This document shows positions 34,762 through 43,298 of a DNA stretch of 64,000 bases, piece by piece. Source of the DNA: an uncultured Acidobacteriota bacterium (GTDB taxonomy: Bacteria > Acidobacteriota > Terriglobia > Bryobacterales > Bryobacteraceae); the NCBI GenBank assembly GCA_902825945.1, contig CADECY010000008.1, positions 62,001-126,000 on the forward strand, read 5' to 3'. The position numbers and the translations under genes are program-made. The stretch's first letter is position 1, and every line of letters begins with the position of its first letter. Below the pieces are notes generated by a model. That model made no database searches. It worked only from the letters and a program-made list of their open reading frames with translations, and had not been told where the DNA came from.

Positions 34762-37514
34762 CTCCAGCACGTTGGCGCGAAGTCCGCGCGCTGTTCGACG
34801 CGGTATGCGAATTGCCCGTGCCCGATCGCTCCGCCTTTCTCGAGACTTCCACTTCCGATCTCGATCTCCGCCGTGAGGTGGAGGAGATGCTGCGTGCCTC
34901 CGATGATGCGCCAGATCTGATCACGACTCCGGCGGCGGCGCGCATCTCCACGCTCCTCGACGAGGATACCTCACCCACCATCGTCAGCAAGGTCGACCGC
35001 GGACCGCTCGGATCTCTGCCTGCTTCGGGCCCGGATTCCGAGGAGACACAGCCATCGGATCCGAAGGGCCGGCCCGCGCCGCGCCCCACCCGGCTTTCTG
35101 ATTGGGAAGGGCGGCGGGTTGGTCCGTACCGGCTCGTGAAGAAACTGGCGGCGGGCGGGATGGGCGCGGTCTACGTCGCAGAGCGTGCCGATCAGCAGTA
35201 CGAGAAGCAGGTGGCGATCAAAGTGGTCCGTCCGGGTATGGACACCGAGAACATCCTGCAGCGCTTCCTGCAGGAGCGTCAAGTGCTCGCCGCGCTCGAT
35301 CACCCGAACATCGCGCGCATGCTCGACGGCGGAACCACGCCGGAAGGCATGCCGTACCTGGTGATGGAGTACGTCGACGGCGGCGTGCCGATCGATACCT
35401 ATTGCGACCAGAAGCGACTCGACGTTCGGCAGCGGCTCGAGCTGTTCCGCACGGTTTGCAACGCTCTCCAATATGCGCACCAGAACCTGATCGTCCACCG
35501 CGACATCAAGCCGCAGAACATCCTGGTGACGCCAGACGGCACCGCGAAACTGCTCGATTTCGGCATCGCCAAGCAGTTGGATCCAGCCGCGCACCGCGGA
35601 ACTGAACTGACCGTTGATTCGGCTCCGATGACGCCCGAGTACGCAAGCCCAGAACAGGTCAAGAATGAGCCCGTCACCACGTCCACGGATGTGTACGCGA
35701 TGGGAGTGGTGCTTTACCGGCTCCTCACCGGACGCACTCCATACGTCTTGAAGGCGCAGAACGCACCGGAACTGTTCCTGGCGATCACGAGGCAGGAGCC
35801 GCAACGGCCGAGCGATGCGGTGCGCCGCGCGGGACCGCCGAATCCCGACGAATGCGCCGGGGTCCGCGAAGGGACGCCGGACAGACTCGCCAAGCGCCTG
35901 CGTGGCGACCTTGACGTGATGCTGCTGACCGCGCTCCAAAAGGAGCCGAACCGCCGGTATCACTCGGTGCAGCACTTGGGCGACGATGTCCGCCGCCATC
36001 TCGAAGGACTGCCCGTGGCGGCTCGCGGCGACACGGTGGGTTATCGCGTCGGCAAGTTCATCGCGCGGCACAAGATCGCGGCGGCGGCCACGATCGCGTT
36101 CACCCTCGGTCTCATCGCCCTCACGATCTCCAGCGTCTATTTTGCCAACCGTGCGCGCAAAGAGCAAGCCATCGCCGAACAGCGGTTCCAGGATGTGCGC
36201 AAGCTCGCCACGTTTGTGGTGTTCGAGTTCGATGACGCGATCCGCGGCGGGGAGACCAATGCGCGCCGGGTGCTCGTGGCACAGGCCTTGGGCTATCTGA
36301 ATGGACTATCGAAGGAAGCCGGGAACGACCCCGCGATCCTGCGGGATTTGGCCAAGGCGTATCTGAAAGTCGGCGACATTCAGGGCAATCCGTATGTCGC
36401 GAACATCGGCGACGGTGCGGGTGCGATCGTCAGCTACAAACGAGCAGCCGAGGTAGCCGACACCCTCGTGATCGTCGAACCTCGAAATCTTGAGAACATC
36501 ACTGTCCGTGGCAAGACTCGGCTCGGACTGGGACATCTCACGATGCAGGCGGGCAACAATAATGCCGCAAAGCGATACTATGAGGAGGCCACCGAGATTT
36601 TCAACCCAGTAGCCAAAGTCGAGCCAACAGGTGAGGCAGCAAGACTCGTTGCGTTCGCTGTCGGTAAGCTTGGATTTCTACAACTCACGGTAGAAGGCAA
36701 TCTCAATGGTGCGTATACATCGTTCGACCAAGCGCTTCACATGGCCCAGGCGATTGTGGCAAGAAGTCCTCGCGATCCTGAGGCCGTCAGGGTCGTAGCT
36801 AGGGCATCAGTCGATCTCGGTCGAGTGTTGGTAAGATTGGGGCGCCGCCAGGAGGGAATCGAGAGATTGCGGGAAGGTCTCGTCTCCCAGACGCAATTGA
36901 GCATGTCCCGGCCTAGTGAAAGCCTCCTGCGACGGGAGGTCGCGACGTTCACGGCCATGCTCGGAGACGCCTTAGCGGCGAACAAAATGCCGGAGGATGC
37001 GGCATCGAGTTATCGAGAATCCGTCGTGATCCTTCAGGATTTGCTTCGCGGCGATCCGAAGAACCGGCAGTACCTGCGAGACACCTACGTATTCCTGGGT
37101 CGGCTTGCAACGGTTCAGCAGCAACTGGGTCATCACACCGAAGCACGCGAAACCACTAGGAGCGCACTCAAACTGTTGTCAGGTCTGGTAGATTTGGCTG
37201 ACGCGACGAGCTACGACCTTCAGTCCTACGTCTGGATGCTCGTCACCTCAGATTACCCGGAACTCCGCGACTACGCTCGCGCGTTGCCGTATGCAAAGCG
37301 AGCGGTGGAGAAGGGCGAGTCACCGTCCACGCTCGATAGCCTCGCTAGAGCCTACCATGGCCTCGGCATGCACCGTTTCGCGGTGGAGACGGAAGAACGG
37401 GCGCTCAGCTTGCTGCCCTCGCTAGAAGCGGGCGAGAGGCCTTCCGCCCTTCGGTCCGAACTCGTCCAGAACTTGACGCGATTCAGGGAATCAGCGGCGG
37501 CGGCGAACAAGTAA
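34758..37514 (+). CDS. Transmembrane Ser/Thr protein kinase with TPR region (paralogue 2), partner of the ECF sigma factor
   Basis: 918 residues from the GTG that overlaps the sigma stop; an in-frame TTG at 34722 is less likely. The lead (RWREVRALFDAVCELPVPDR to about 120) is typical of sigma-coupled kinases. The kinase domain (about 121-395) has GGMGAVY, VAIKVVR, HRDIKPQNILV and DFGIAK. A membrane helix lies near 442-463, then a TPR-like half ending at 918. Codons from about 36480 onward are visibly richer in A and T than the kinase half or paralogue 1. The gene overlaps the convergent PEP-CTERM gene by 24 bp. Confidence 0.93.
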   Translation: MTPARWREVRALFDAVCELPVPDRSAFLETSTSDLDLRREVEEMLRASDDAPDLITTPAAARISTLLDEDTSPTIVSKVDRGPLGSLPASGPDSEETQPSDPKGRPAPRPTRLSDWEGRRVGPYRLVKKLAAGGMGAVYVAERADQQYEKQVAIKVVRPGMDTENILQRFLQERQVLAALDHPNIARMLDGGTTPEGMPYLVMEYVDGGVPIDTYCDQKRLDVRQRLELFRTVCNALQYAHQNLIVHRDIKPQNILVTPDGTAKLLDFGIAKQLDPAAHRGTELTVDSAPMTPEYASPEQVKNEPVTTSTDVYAMGVVLYRLLTGRTPYVLKAQNAPELFLAITRQEPQRPSDAVRRAGPPNPDECAGVREGTPDRLAKRLRGDLDVMLLTALQKEPNRRYHSVQHLGDDVRRHLEGLPVAARGDTVGYRVGKFIARHKIAAAATIAFTLGLIALTISSVYFANRARKEQAIAEQRFQDVRKLATFVVFEFDDAIRGGETNARRVLVAQALGYLNGLSKEAGNDPAILRDLAKAYLKVGDIQGNPYVANIGDGAGAIVSYKRAAEVADTLVIVEPRNLENITVRGKTRLGLGHLTMQAGNNNAAKRYYEEATEIFNPVAKVEPTGEAARLVAFAVGKLGFLQLTVEGNLNGAYTSFDQALHMAQAIVARSPRDPEAVRVVARASVDLGRVLVRLGRRQEGIERLREGLVSQTQLSMSRPSESLLRREVATFTAMLGDALAANKMPEDAASSYRESVVILQDLLRGDPKNRQYLRDTYVFLGRLATVQQQLGHHTEARETTRSALKLLSGLVDLADATSYDLQSYVWMLVTSDYPELRDYARALPYAKRAVEKGESPSTLDSLARAYHGLGMHRFAVETEERALSLLPSLEAGERPSALRSELVQNLTRFRESAAAANK

Positions 37515-38180
37515 ACCCAAAGCAAGTGCCCCGGCCACGAGGCCAACGCTCGGTTCAGGGATCGCGTTTAGTGTCGACTGAGTCCTCGTGAAAATCGAGT
37601 TCAGTTGGCCACCGTCGGCGAGAGTGAGAAACAGATTCACATCAACGATGTTGGTTGGCGGAAAAGTCGCGCCTCCCCGCGGCGTAGCCGGACTCGAGCT
37701 ATAGGTGCGCTGGTTGGCCGGGCAACCGGTGCGGAGGAACGACGCGCCTGCGCAAAGGTCGATCCCCAGGAGCCCGGTGCCAGCCTGGGTCGAAAGGGCG
37801 TTCGTTGTGCTGCCCCAATCGACGTCGCTCTCGAACCCGTTGAGGATCTCCGGCGGCGGATCGATGAGGAACCCGATGTTGTAGGTGTGCGTCTCGCCCA
37901 GAACCGTTTGGAATGGACCGGAGAGCCCAATGCTGATCACGCCAGCGAGGTAGGAGGCGCTGAAGTTAATCTGGCCGGGAAGGACTTCGTTGCCGGTTGA
38001 GCTAGAACTGAAACTTCCGTTCTTGAGGATGAACCCATCGCCGAGCGTGCAAGTAGAGCCATCGACGATCTGGATCAAAGTCGAGAGGCTAGAGCAGGCT
38101 GGCGGAACCACAATCTGCGCGCTCCCCAAAACAGCAAACCCCAAGCCCAGCACAAGATGTTTGAAAATCTGGTTGTTCAT
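37491..38180 (-). CDS. PEP-CTERM sorted exported protein
   Basis: 229 residues. It has a signal peptide (FKHLVLGLGFAVLGSA) and at the other end the full PEP-CTERM signal: IPEPSVGLVAGALALGLLVR followed by basic residues, which is cut by an exosortase at the membrane. The body is beta-rich with no known domain. A GGGAG ribosome binding site sits just before the ATG. The exosortase is not in this window. Proteins like this are linked to extracellular matrix in biofilm-forming bacteria. Confidence 0.88.
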   Translation of the reverse strand: MNNQIFKHLVLGLGFAVLGSAQIVVPPACSSLSTLIQIVDGSTCTLGDGFILKNGSFSSSSTGNEVLPGQINFSASYLAGVISIGLSGPFQTVLGETHTYNIGFLIDPPPEILNGFESDVDWGSTTNALSTQAGTGLLGIDLCAGASFLRTGCPANQRTYSSSPATPRGGATFPPTNIVDVNLFLTLADGGQLNSIFTRTQSTLNAIPEPSVGLVAGALALGLLVRRRR

Positions 38181-38464
38181 TAACTACTCCCATCCGAAAA
38201 GCTATGCCCGCGGGCGGAATCACTCGTTTCCCATGAAATCGGACCGTACCCCGCTGACGCCGTTCTCCTCCAGCATCGCGAAGCCGACGCCGCATTCACG
38301 ATTCATTCATCGTCAATCGGCCCCGGAAACCCCGAGCATTAGCCACGATACCACAGATCCACGGATTTGGTCTGTTGTGCGGAGCCGCGTTTGTACTAGT
38401 ATGCGCCACGGCGGCTACTGGCCGGACTCGGGTTTGCGGCCCGTGCGAGAATGGAAGATTGCAC
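38181..38464. other. Intergenic region between divergent PEP-CTERM and pheA genes
   Basis: 284 bp without a credible gene. It must hold promoters for both directions. On the reverse side a GGGAG ribosome binding site is next to the ATG at 38180. On the forward side GGAAG lies 7 nt before the pheA ATG. The stretch is richer in A and T near 38280-38400 than the flanks. I saw no operator-like palindrome or RNA element. Confidence 0.5.
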
Positions 38465-39412
38465 ATGAAAGTCGCCATTCAGGGCACCTACGGCTCCTAT
38501 AGCGAATGCGCGGCGCTCAGCTTTTTTCCCGGCACCCCGGTGGAACTGGTTCCGCGTTGGCGTTATGCCGACGTGTTCGCGGCCGTCGACACCGGGGAAG
38601 CCGATTGCATGGCCATCCCCATCGAGAACACCACTGAGGGCAGCGTCTATCAGTACTACAACCTGCTTCTCGAATACGCGTTCGACCGCCGCTTTCGCAT
38701 CGTCGATGAGCTGAAGCTCAAGATCCGCCATGCGCTCATCGGCTTACCGGGGTCGACGCTTGCTGGCATCCGCGAGGTTCGCTCGCACTACCAGGCCCTC
38801 GGACAGTGCCGAGAATACCTGCGCAAGGCCGGGCTGACGCCGATCGAGGTGGCTGACACCGCAGGCGCCGCTCAGGAGATCAAGGCGAACGGCTGGAGCC
38901 ACGTCGCCGCGATCGCGAGCGTCCAGGCTGCCCTCGACATGGGCTTGCAAACGCTCGATACCGACATCCAGGATCGTTCGGACAACTACACCCGCTTCCT
39001 GCTCGTCAAACGCGAGGAAGAAGACGACCGCATCCCCGAAACCGCCGTCGCCAAGTGCTCGGTCGTCTTCTGCATCCCGAACGTCGAGGGGTCGCTCTTC
39101 CGCACTCTCGCGGCATTCGGCACCCGCAGGAACGTGAGCCTGATCCGCGTGGAAAGCCGCCCGCTCGCCGGGACCATCCCCCAATGGACCCGCTTCGCCC
39201 AGGAACACACGGAAGGAGAAGAACGCGGCGTGTGGGACCTCGTTTACTACGCCGATTTCCTCGCGCCCGCCAATCGCGTCCGTGCGGTGCTCGATCACCT
39301 GCGCGATCTCGTGCTCGAGCATGACGGCGACACTGCCCTTCAGGTGGTGGGGGTCTATCCCAATGGCAGGCTCCTCGACCGGACCGGAGAACCATGGCGC
39401 AAACAGAGCTGA
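38465..39412 (+). CDS. pheA: Prephenate dehydratase with ACT domain
   Basis: 315 residues. It converts prephenate to phenylpyruvate in phenylalanine synthesis. The catalytic domain starts VAIQGTYGSYSECAA, with IPIENTTEGSV, and ends with the catalytic T-R-F motif in NYTRFLLV. The ACT domain follows, with GSLFRTLAAF and the ESRP phenylalanine-binding motif in RVESRPL, so feedback inhibition by Phe is likely. There is no chorismate mutase part. The 3' end overlaps tyrS by 19 bp, putting two aromatic-amino-acid genes in one unit. Confidence 0.95.
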   Translation: MKVAIQGTYGSYSECAALSFFPGTPVELVPRWRYADVFAAVDTGEADCMAIPIENTTEGSVYQYYNLLLEYAFDRRFRIVDELKLKIRHALIGLPGSTLAGIREVRSHYQALGQCREYLRKAGLTPIEVADTAGAAQEIKANGWSHVAAIASVQAALDMGLQTLDTDIQDRSDNYTRFLLVKREEEDDRIPETAVAKCSVVFCIPNVEGSLFRTLAAFGTRRNVSLIRVESRPLAGTIPQWTRFAQEHTEGEERGVWDLVYYADFLAPANRVRAVLDHLRDLVLEHDGDTALQVVGVYPNGRLLDRTGEPWRKQS

Positions 39413-40683
39413 GGGATCTCGTCGCCGAGTTCCGGTGGCGCGGATTCCTCGCCCAGACCACGAGTGACGACGTCGACCAATACCTGATGGCTGAACGCCG
39501 CACGATGTACATCGGCTTCGATCCGACGGCCGCGAGCCTCCACCTCGGCAGCCTGATTCCGGTGATGGCGCTCGCGCATGCGCAACGTTGCGGACACCGC
39601 CCCGTCATACTGGTGGGCGGCGGCACCGGCCTGATTGGTGATCCGAGCGGCAAGACCGCCGAGCGGAATCTGCTCACCAAAGAGCACGTGGAAGCCAACG
39701 CCCAGGCGATGCATGCGCAGCTTTCGCGATTCCTCGACCTCTCGACACCCGATCGCGCCCTCATGCTGAACAACGCCGAATGGCTGGTTCCGCTCCGGCT
39801 GCTCGACTTCCTGCGCGACGTGGGCAAGCACTTCTCGGTGAACGAGATGATCAAGCGCGATTCGGTGCGCATCCGGCTCGAAGAGCGCGATCACGGAATC
39901 TCCTACACCGAATTCAGCTACATGCTGCTCCAGGCGTACGATTTCCTCTACCTCGCCGAGCATCACGGCTGCACCGTCCAGATGGGCGGGTCCGACCAGT
40001 GGGGTAACATCGTCAGCGGCAAGGACCTGATCCGGCGTGTGCTCGGCACGCGCTCGGAGGGCATCACCTTCCCGCTGCTCACCACTTCCACCGGGAAGAA
40101 GTTCGGCAAGACCGAAGAGGGTTCGGTGTGGCTCGACGCGTCGATGACGAGCCCGTACCAGATGTATCAATACTGGATCCAAACGGCTGACCAGGACGTT
40201 GTCCGGTATTTGAAGCTATTCACCTTTCTCGAGCGCGCCGATATCGAGATGCTCGCGCGCGGAGTCGAGGCCAATCCCGAAGCCCGCGTCGCGCAGAAGA
40301 CGCTGGCGGCCGAATGCACGGCGGTCGTCCACGGGCGCGAGACCGTACGCGCCGTGGAACAGGCGTCCGGAATCCTGTTCGGCTCGGCGGACGAAACTCC
40401 CGGCGCGGAAACCATCGCGCTGCTCGCCCGCGAAGTTCCGAGTTCGGACCTGCCTCGCACCGATCTCGAAGCCGGAGTCCCGCTGGCGGACCTATTGGTT
40501 CGCACCAAGCTCAGCGAAAGCAAAGGGGCGGCCCGGAAGCTGATCGAGGGCGGCGGCATTTATCTCAACAACAAGCGCGTGGACGCCTCCAGGAAGGCGG
40601 TTTCCACGGCTGATCTCGAATGGCCCGGCGCGATTCTCGTGCGCGCCGGAAAGAAGCAATATCATCTCGTTTCCATCAAATAA
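39394..40683 (+). CDS. tyrS: Tyrosyl-tRNA synthetase
   Basis: 429 residues, class Ic. The Rossmann fold shows YIGFDPTAASLHLGSLIP (the HIGH-like site is LHLG), the tyrosine pocket ISYTEFSYMLLQAYDFLYL, QMGGSDQWGNIVSGKDLIRR, and the KMSKS-like loop KFGKTEEG, which is KFGKT rather than KFGKS. The C-terminal S4 RNA-binding domain has SKGAARKLIEGGGIYLNNKR. The start lies inside the pheA 3' end, so the two are co-transcribed. Confidence 0.96.
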   Translation: MAQTELRDLVAEFRWRGFLAQTTSDDVDQYLMAERRTMYIGFDPTAASLHLGSLIPVMALAHAQRCGHRPVILVGGGTGLIGDPSGKTAERNLLTKEHVEANAQAMHAQLSRFLDLSTPDRALMLNNAEWLVPLRLLDFLRDVGKHFSVNEMIKRDSVRIRLEERDHGISYTEFSYMLLQAYDFLYLAEHHGCTVQMGGSDQWGNIVSGKDLIRRVLGTRSEGITFPLLTTSTGKKFGKTEEGSVWLDASMTSPYQMYQYWIQTADQDVVRYLKLFTFLERADIEMLARGVEANPEARVAQKTLAAECTAVVHGRETVRAVEQASGILFGSADETPGAETIALLAREVPSSDLPRTDLEAGVPLADLLVRTKLSESKGAARKLIEGGGIYLNNKRVDASRKAVSTADLEWPGAILVRAGKKQYHLVSIK

Positions 40684-40689
40684 CCTTCT

Positions 40690-41517
40690 ATGAGCAAGAT
40701 TCGTCTTTTGCGTGCCTCCGACCTCCCGGCCTGTCTGGAACTCTCCCGCCAAGCGGGCTGGAACCAGTTGCCAGGGGATTGGGAGCGCATGCTGACCCTC
40801 GCGCCCGATTCGAGCTTCGGCCTCGAAGCCGACGGCGTTATCGTTTCCACTACCACCGCCATCAAGCACGGGCCCGACCTCGCCTGGATCGGTATGGTTC
40901 TCACCCACGAACAGCATCGCGGCAAAGGCTACGCCACATCGCTGGTGAAGCATGCCATCAACCACGTCAGGGACAAGGTCCGCTGGATCAAGCTCGACGC
41001 CACGGATCAGGGCAAGCCGCTCTACGCGGCCCTCGGGTTCACCGATGAAACCCCGATCGGACGCTGGCGCCGGCCGGCTGGACCCTCCACCAAGAGCACC
41101 TCGTACCTGATTCACGACTACGCGATCGATCCCTCATTCGATCGTGCCTATTTCGGTGCCTATCGCGTGCCGGCGCTGAACGCGATCCGCCGCGATGGCG
41201 TCTGCCGTTTCGTCGTGAGCTACGGTTACGCGATGAGCCGCCCCGGCGCGCTCGCGCACTATTTCGGACCCTGCGTGGTCCGTTCGGTCGAAGCTGCCCG
41301 CGCCCTGCTCGAGAACACGCTCGAGGAGTATGGCGACCGGGACATTTTCTGGGATCTGTTCACCAACAACACCGAAGCGGTGCGGTTGGCACGGCAATAC
41401 GGGTTCCAACCGGAAAGAAGCCTGACCAGGATGGCGATGCCTGGCAAGCCCGGTGAGTTGCCGCTGTTACGCAACGAGTCGAGCGTGTTCGCCATCGCCG
41501 GCTTCGAATACGGGTAG
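40690..41517 (+). CDS. Two-domain GNAT-family N-acetyltransferase
   Basis: 275 residues. The first domain is a complete GNAT fold with the acetyl-CoA loop HRGKGYATSLV and the end GKPLYAALGFT. The second half (TSYLIHDYAIDPSFDRAYF to NTEAVRLARQYGFQPE) looks like a second, more distant acetyltransferase-type domain, the layout of YitH-like proteins. The substrate is unknown. It starts 6 nt after tyrS and probably shares its transcript. Confidence 0.85.
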   Translation: MSKIRLLRASDLPACLELSRQAGWNQLPGDWERMLTLAPDSSFGLEADGVIVSTTTAIKHGPDLAWIGMVLTHEQHRGKGYATSLVKHAINHVRDKVRWIKLDATDQGKPLYAALGFTDETPIGRWRRPAGPSTKSTSYLIHDYAIDPSFDRAYFGAYRVPALNAIRRDGVCRFVVSYGYAMSRPGALAHYFGPCVVRSVEAARALLENTLEEYGDRDIFWDLFTNNTEAVRLARQYGFQPERSLTRMAMPGKPGELPLLRNESSVFAIAGFEYG

Positions 41518-41533
41518 GACCCCGATCCAACGA

Positions 41534-43267
41534 ATGATACGTAAGAGATTTCTGTTCAAGCCTGGTTCGCGAGAGATCCAGCTAGGCGATCGCACCCTCG
41601 TCATGGGTGTGATCAACGTGACGCCCGATTCGTTTTCCGACGGCGGCGCGTTTCTCGATCCGGACAAGGCGTACGCGCGCGCGATGGAGATCGAGCAGCA
41701 AGGCGCTGACTTCATCGACATCGGCGCCGAGTCCACCAAGCCCGGCTCCACCCCCGTCACCGAGGAAGAGGAGATCCGCCGCCTGATTCCGGTGCTCAAG
41801 AAGCTCCGCGAGAAGCTGTCGATCCCGATCTCGGTGGATACCTACAAGTCCGCCGTCGCCCAGCGGGCGCTCGATCTCGGCGTCGAGATCATCAACGATC
41901 CGACCGGCCTGACTTTCGATCCGGGCCTCGGCAAGGTGGTGAATCAGTTCGACGCCGGACTGATCCTCAACCACATGCGCGGCACGCCCGAAACCTGGGC
42001 CAAACTTTCGCCGCTGCCCGATCCCACCGCGACCGTGCTGCTCGACCTGCGGGCGTCGGTCCACCGGGCTCGCAAGGATCACATCGACGGCATGCGGATC
42101 ATCGCCGATCCGGGCGTCGGATTCGGCAAGCGGAAGGACGAGAACTACCGGCTGATTCTCGGATTGGGCCGGCTTGTCCACCTCGAGGTACCGCTGCTCG
42201 TGGGTCCGTCCCGCAAGAGCTTTCTCGGTGTGACCGATCCGGCCGATCTGTTCGCCGCCACGGCCGCCGCGGTCACAGCCGCGATCATGAATGGAGCGCA
42301 TATCGTGCGCGTCCACGATGTCGGTCCGATGCTCGCGGTGATTCAGGTGGCGGACGCCATCCTGCGCGCGAGCGTGGCTGAAGACAAAGCGGTCGAGCCC
42401 GCGTCCACGGTGCGCCGCACTGACTATCCGGGCGGCGAGGAACGCCGCGGTGACAAGCCGCATCGGCCTCCGATGCAGCGAGTCGAGCCGGAGAAGCAGC
42501 CTGAACAGGAGGCTCCACCCGCCGATCGGGGCGACCAGCCACCGCCGAAGCCATTCGACCGGGACGACCGCCCGCCGAAGCGCTTCGACGATCGTGGCGG
42601 CGACCGTCCGGCTTGGCAGCGATTCGACCGTGGCGACCGCCCGCCCCGCAAGTTCGACGATCGGGGCGACCGTCCGCCGAGGCCGTTTGATCGTGGCGGT
42701 CCACCGCCCCAACGCTTCGATCGCGGTGGCCCTCCGCCCCAGCGGTTTGATCGGGGTGGTCCGCCACAACGATTTGATCGCGGGGGCCCTCCGCCTCAGC
42801 GGTTTGATCGAGGCGATGGCCCGCCCCGCCGGTTCGACCGTGACGATCGGGGCGGAGACCGCCCACCCCGCCGTTTCGATGATCGCGGGGATCGTCCCCC
42901 ACAGCGATTCGATCGTGGTGGTCCGCCAAAGAGATTCGATCGAGGCGATGGACCACCGCGTCCGTATGATCGCGGAGGAGACCGTCCGCCGCAGCGCTTT
43001 GACCGTGGCGGTCCGCCGCCCCGGTTCGATCGCGACGATCGCGGCGGTGGCGGTGGTGGTGATCGCCCCCCGCGCCGGTTCGACCGCGGAGACCGTGCGC
43101 CGAGACCATTCGATCGTGGTGACGATCGCGGCGGAGATCGTCCGCCCCGTCCCTTTGACCGTGGTGGCCCGCCGCCCCGGTTCGACCGCGGCGGTCCCCC
43201 GCGCGGAGGTGGCCGTGGCGGATTCAAGAAACCGCCCGGACCGGGCCGCGGCGGCCCACGCTACTGA
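41534..43267 (+). CDS. folP: Dihydropteroate synthase with a long RG/RFDRG repeat tail
   Basis: 577 residues against about 270-285 for a normal enzyme. Residues 1 to about 278 are a complete DHPS TIM barrel: LVMGVINVTPDSFSDGG, DIGAESTKPG, IPISVDTYKS, IINDPTG, IIADPGVGFGK, LLVGPSRKSFLG and HIVRVHDV. It joins para-aminobenzoate to the pterin made by FolK. From about 279 the protein becomes disordered: a charged linker rich in Pro and Glu, then 20 near-repeats of RFDRGGPPP/RFDDRGDRPP type (339-556), then an RGG end. Such tails are typical of RNA-binding proteins and helicases, not of folate enzymes. The frame is continuous, with no start or ribosome binding site to split it. Confidence 0.92.
   Translation: MIRKRFLFKPGSREIQLGDRTLVMGVINVTPDSFSDGGAFLDPDKAYARAMEIEQQGADFIDIGAESTKPGSTPVTEEEEIRRLIPVLKKLREKLSIPISVDTYKSAVAQRALDLGVEIINDPTGLTFDPGLGKVVNQFDAGLILNHMRGTPETWAKLSPLPDPTATVLLDLRASVHRARKDHIDGMRIIADPGVGFGKRKDENYRLILGLGRLVHLEVPLLVGPSRKSFLGVTDPADLFAATAAAVTAAIMNGAHIVRVHDVGPMLAVIQVADAILRASVAEDKAVEPASTVRRTDYPGGEERRGDKPHRPPMQRVEPEKQPEQEAPPADRGDQPPPKPFDRDDRPPKRFDDRGGDRPAWQRFDRGDRPPRKFDDRGDRPPRPFDRGGPPPQRFDRGGPPPQRFDRGGPPQRFDRGGPPPQRFDRGDGPPRRFDRDDRGGDRPPRRFDDRGDRPPQRFDRGGPPKRFDRGDGPPRPYDRGGDRPPQRFDRGGPPPRFDRDDRGGGGGGDRPPRRFDRGDRAPRPFDRGDDRGGDRPPRPFDRGGPPPRFDRGGPPRGGGRGGFKKPPGPGRGGPRY
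42548..43201 (+). repeat. Tandem peptide repeat array (20 units of RFDRGGPPP type) inside folP
   Basis: Twenty units of 9-17 residues share the core [RKP]-[FY]-D-[RD]-[RDG]. Two forms alternate: RFDRGGPPPQ and RFDDRGDRPP. Unit 14 has Tyr in place of Phe. Codons vary between units, so this is a protein-level repeat kept in frame and not a recent DNA slippage product, although units 6-8 are nearly identical in DNA. Confidence 0.85.
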
Positions 43268-43270
43268 GCC

Positions 43271-43298
43271 TGCTCGCGTAGTCCGGACTACGCGAGCA
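43271..43298. terminator. Perfect 28-bp palindrome between convergent folP and DUF1501 genes
   Basis: TGCTCGCGTAGTCC is followed directly by its exact reverse complement, GGACTACGCGAGCA. The hairpin begins 3 bp after the folP stop and contains the stop codon of the opposing gene (43288-43290). A TCTTCTTC stretch follows on the forward side. Position and symmetry suit a bidirectional terminator; the U-tract is poor. Confidence 0.65.

Noticed and set aside
40690..41517. Frameshifted pair of GNAT genes
   Set aside because: The frame is continuous and the second half is a known kind of tandem acetyltransferase domain.
42285..43109. Several long frames on both strands across the folP tail
   Set aside because: The repeat has a codon pattern that keeps all frames open. 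Only the forward frame continues a known domain and shows a regular peptide repeat.
42548..43201. CRISPR-like or minisatellite array
   Set aside because: Unit lengths vary from 9 to 17 codons, there are no unique spacers, and synonymous changes differ between units. It is a coding repeat.
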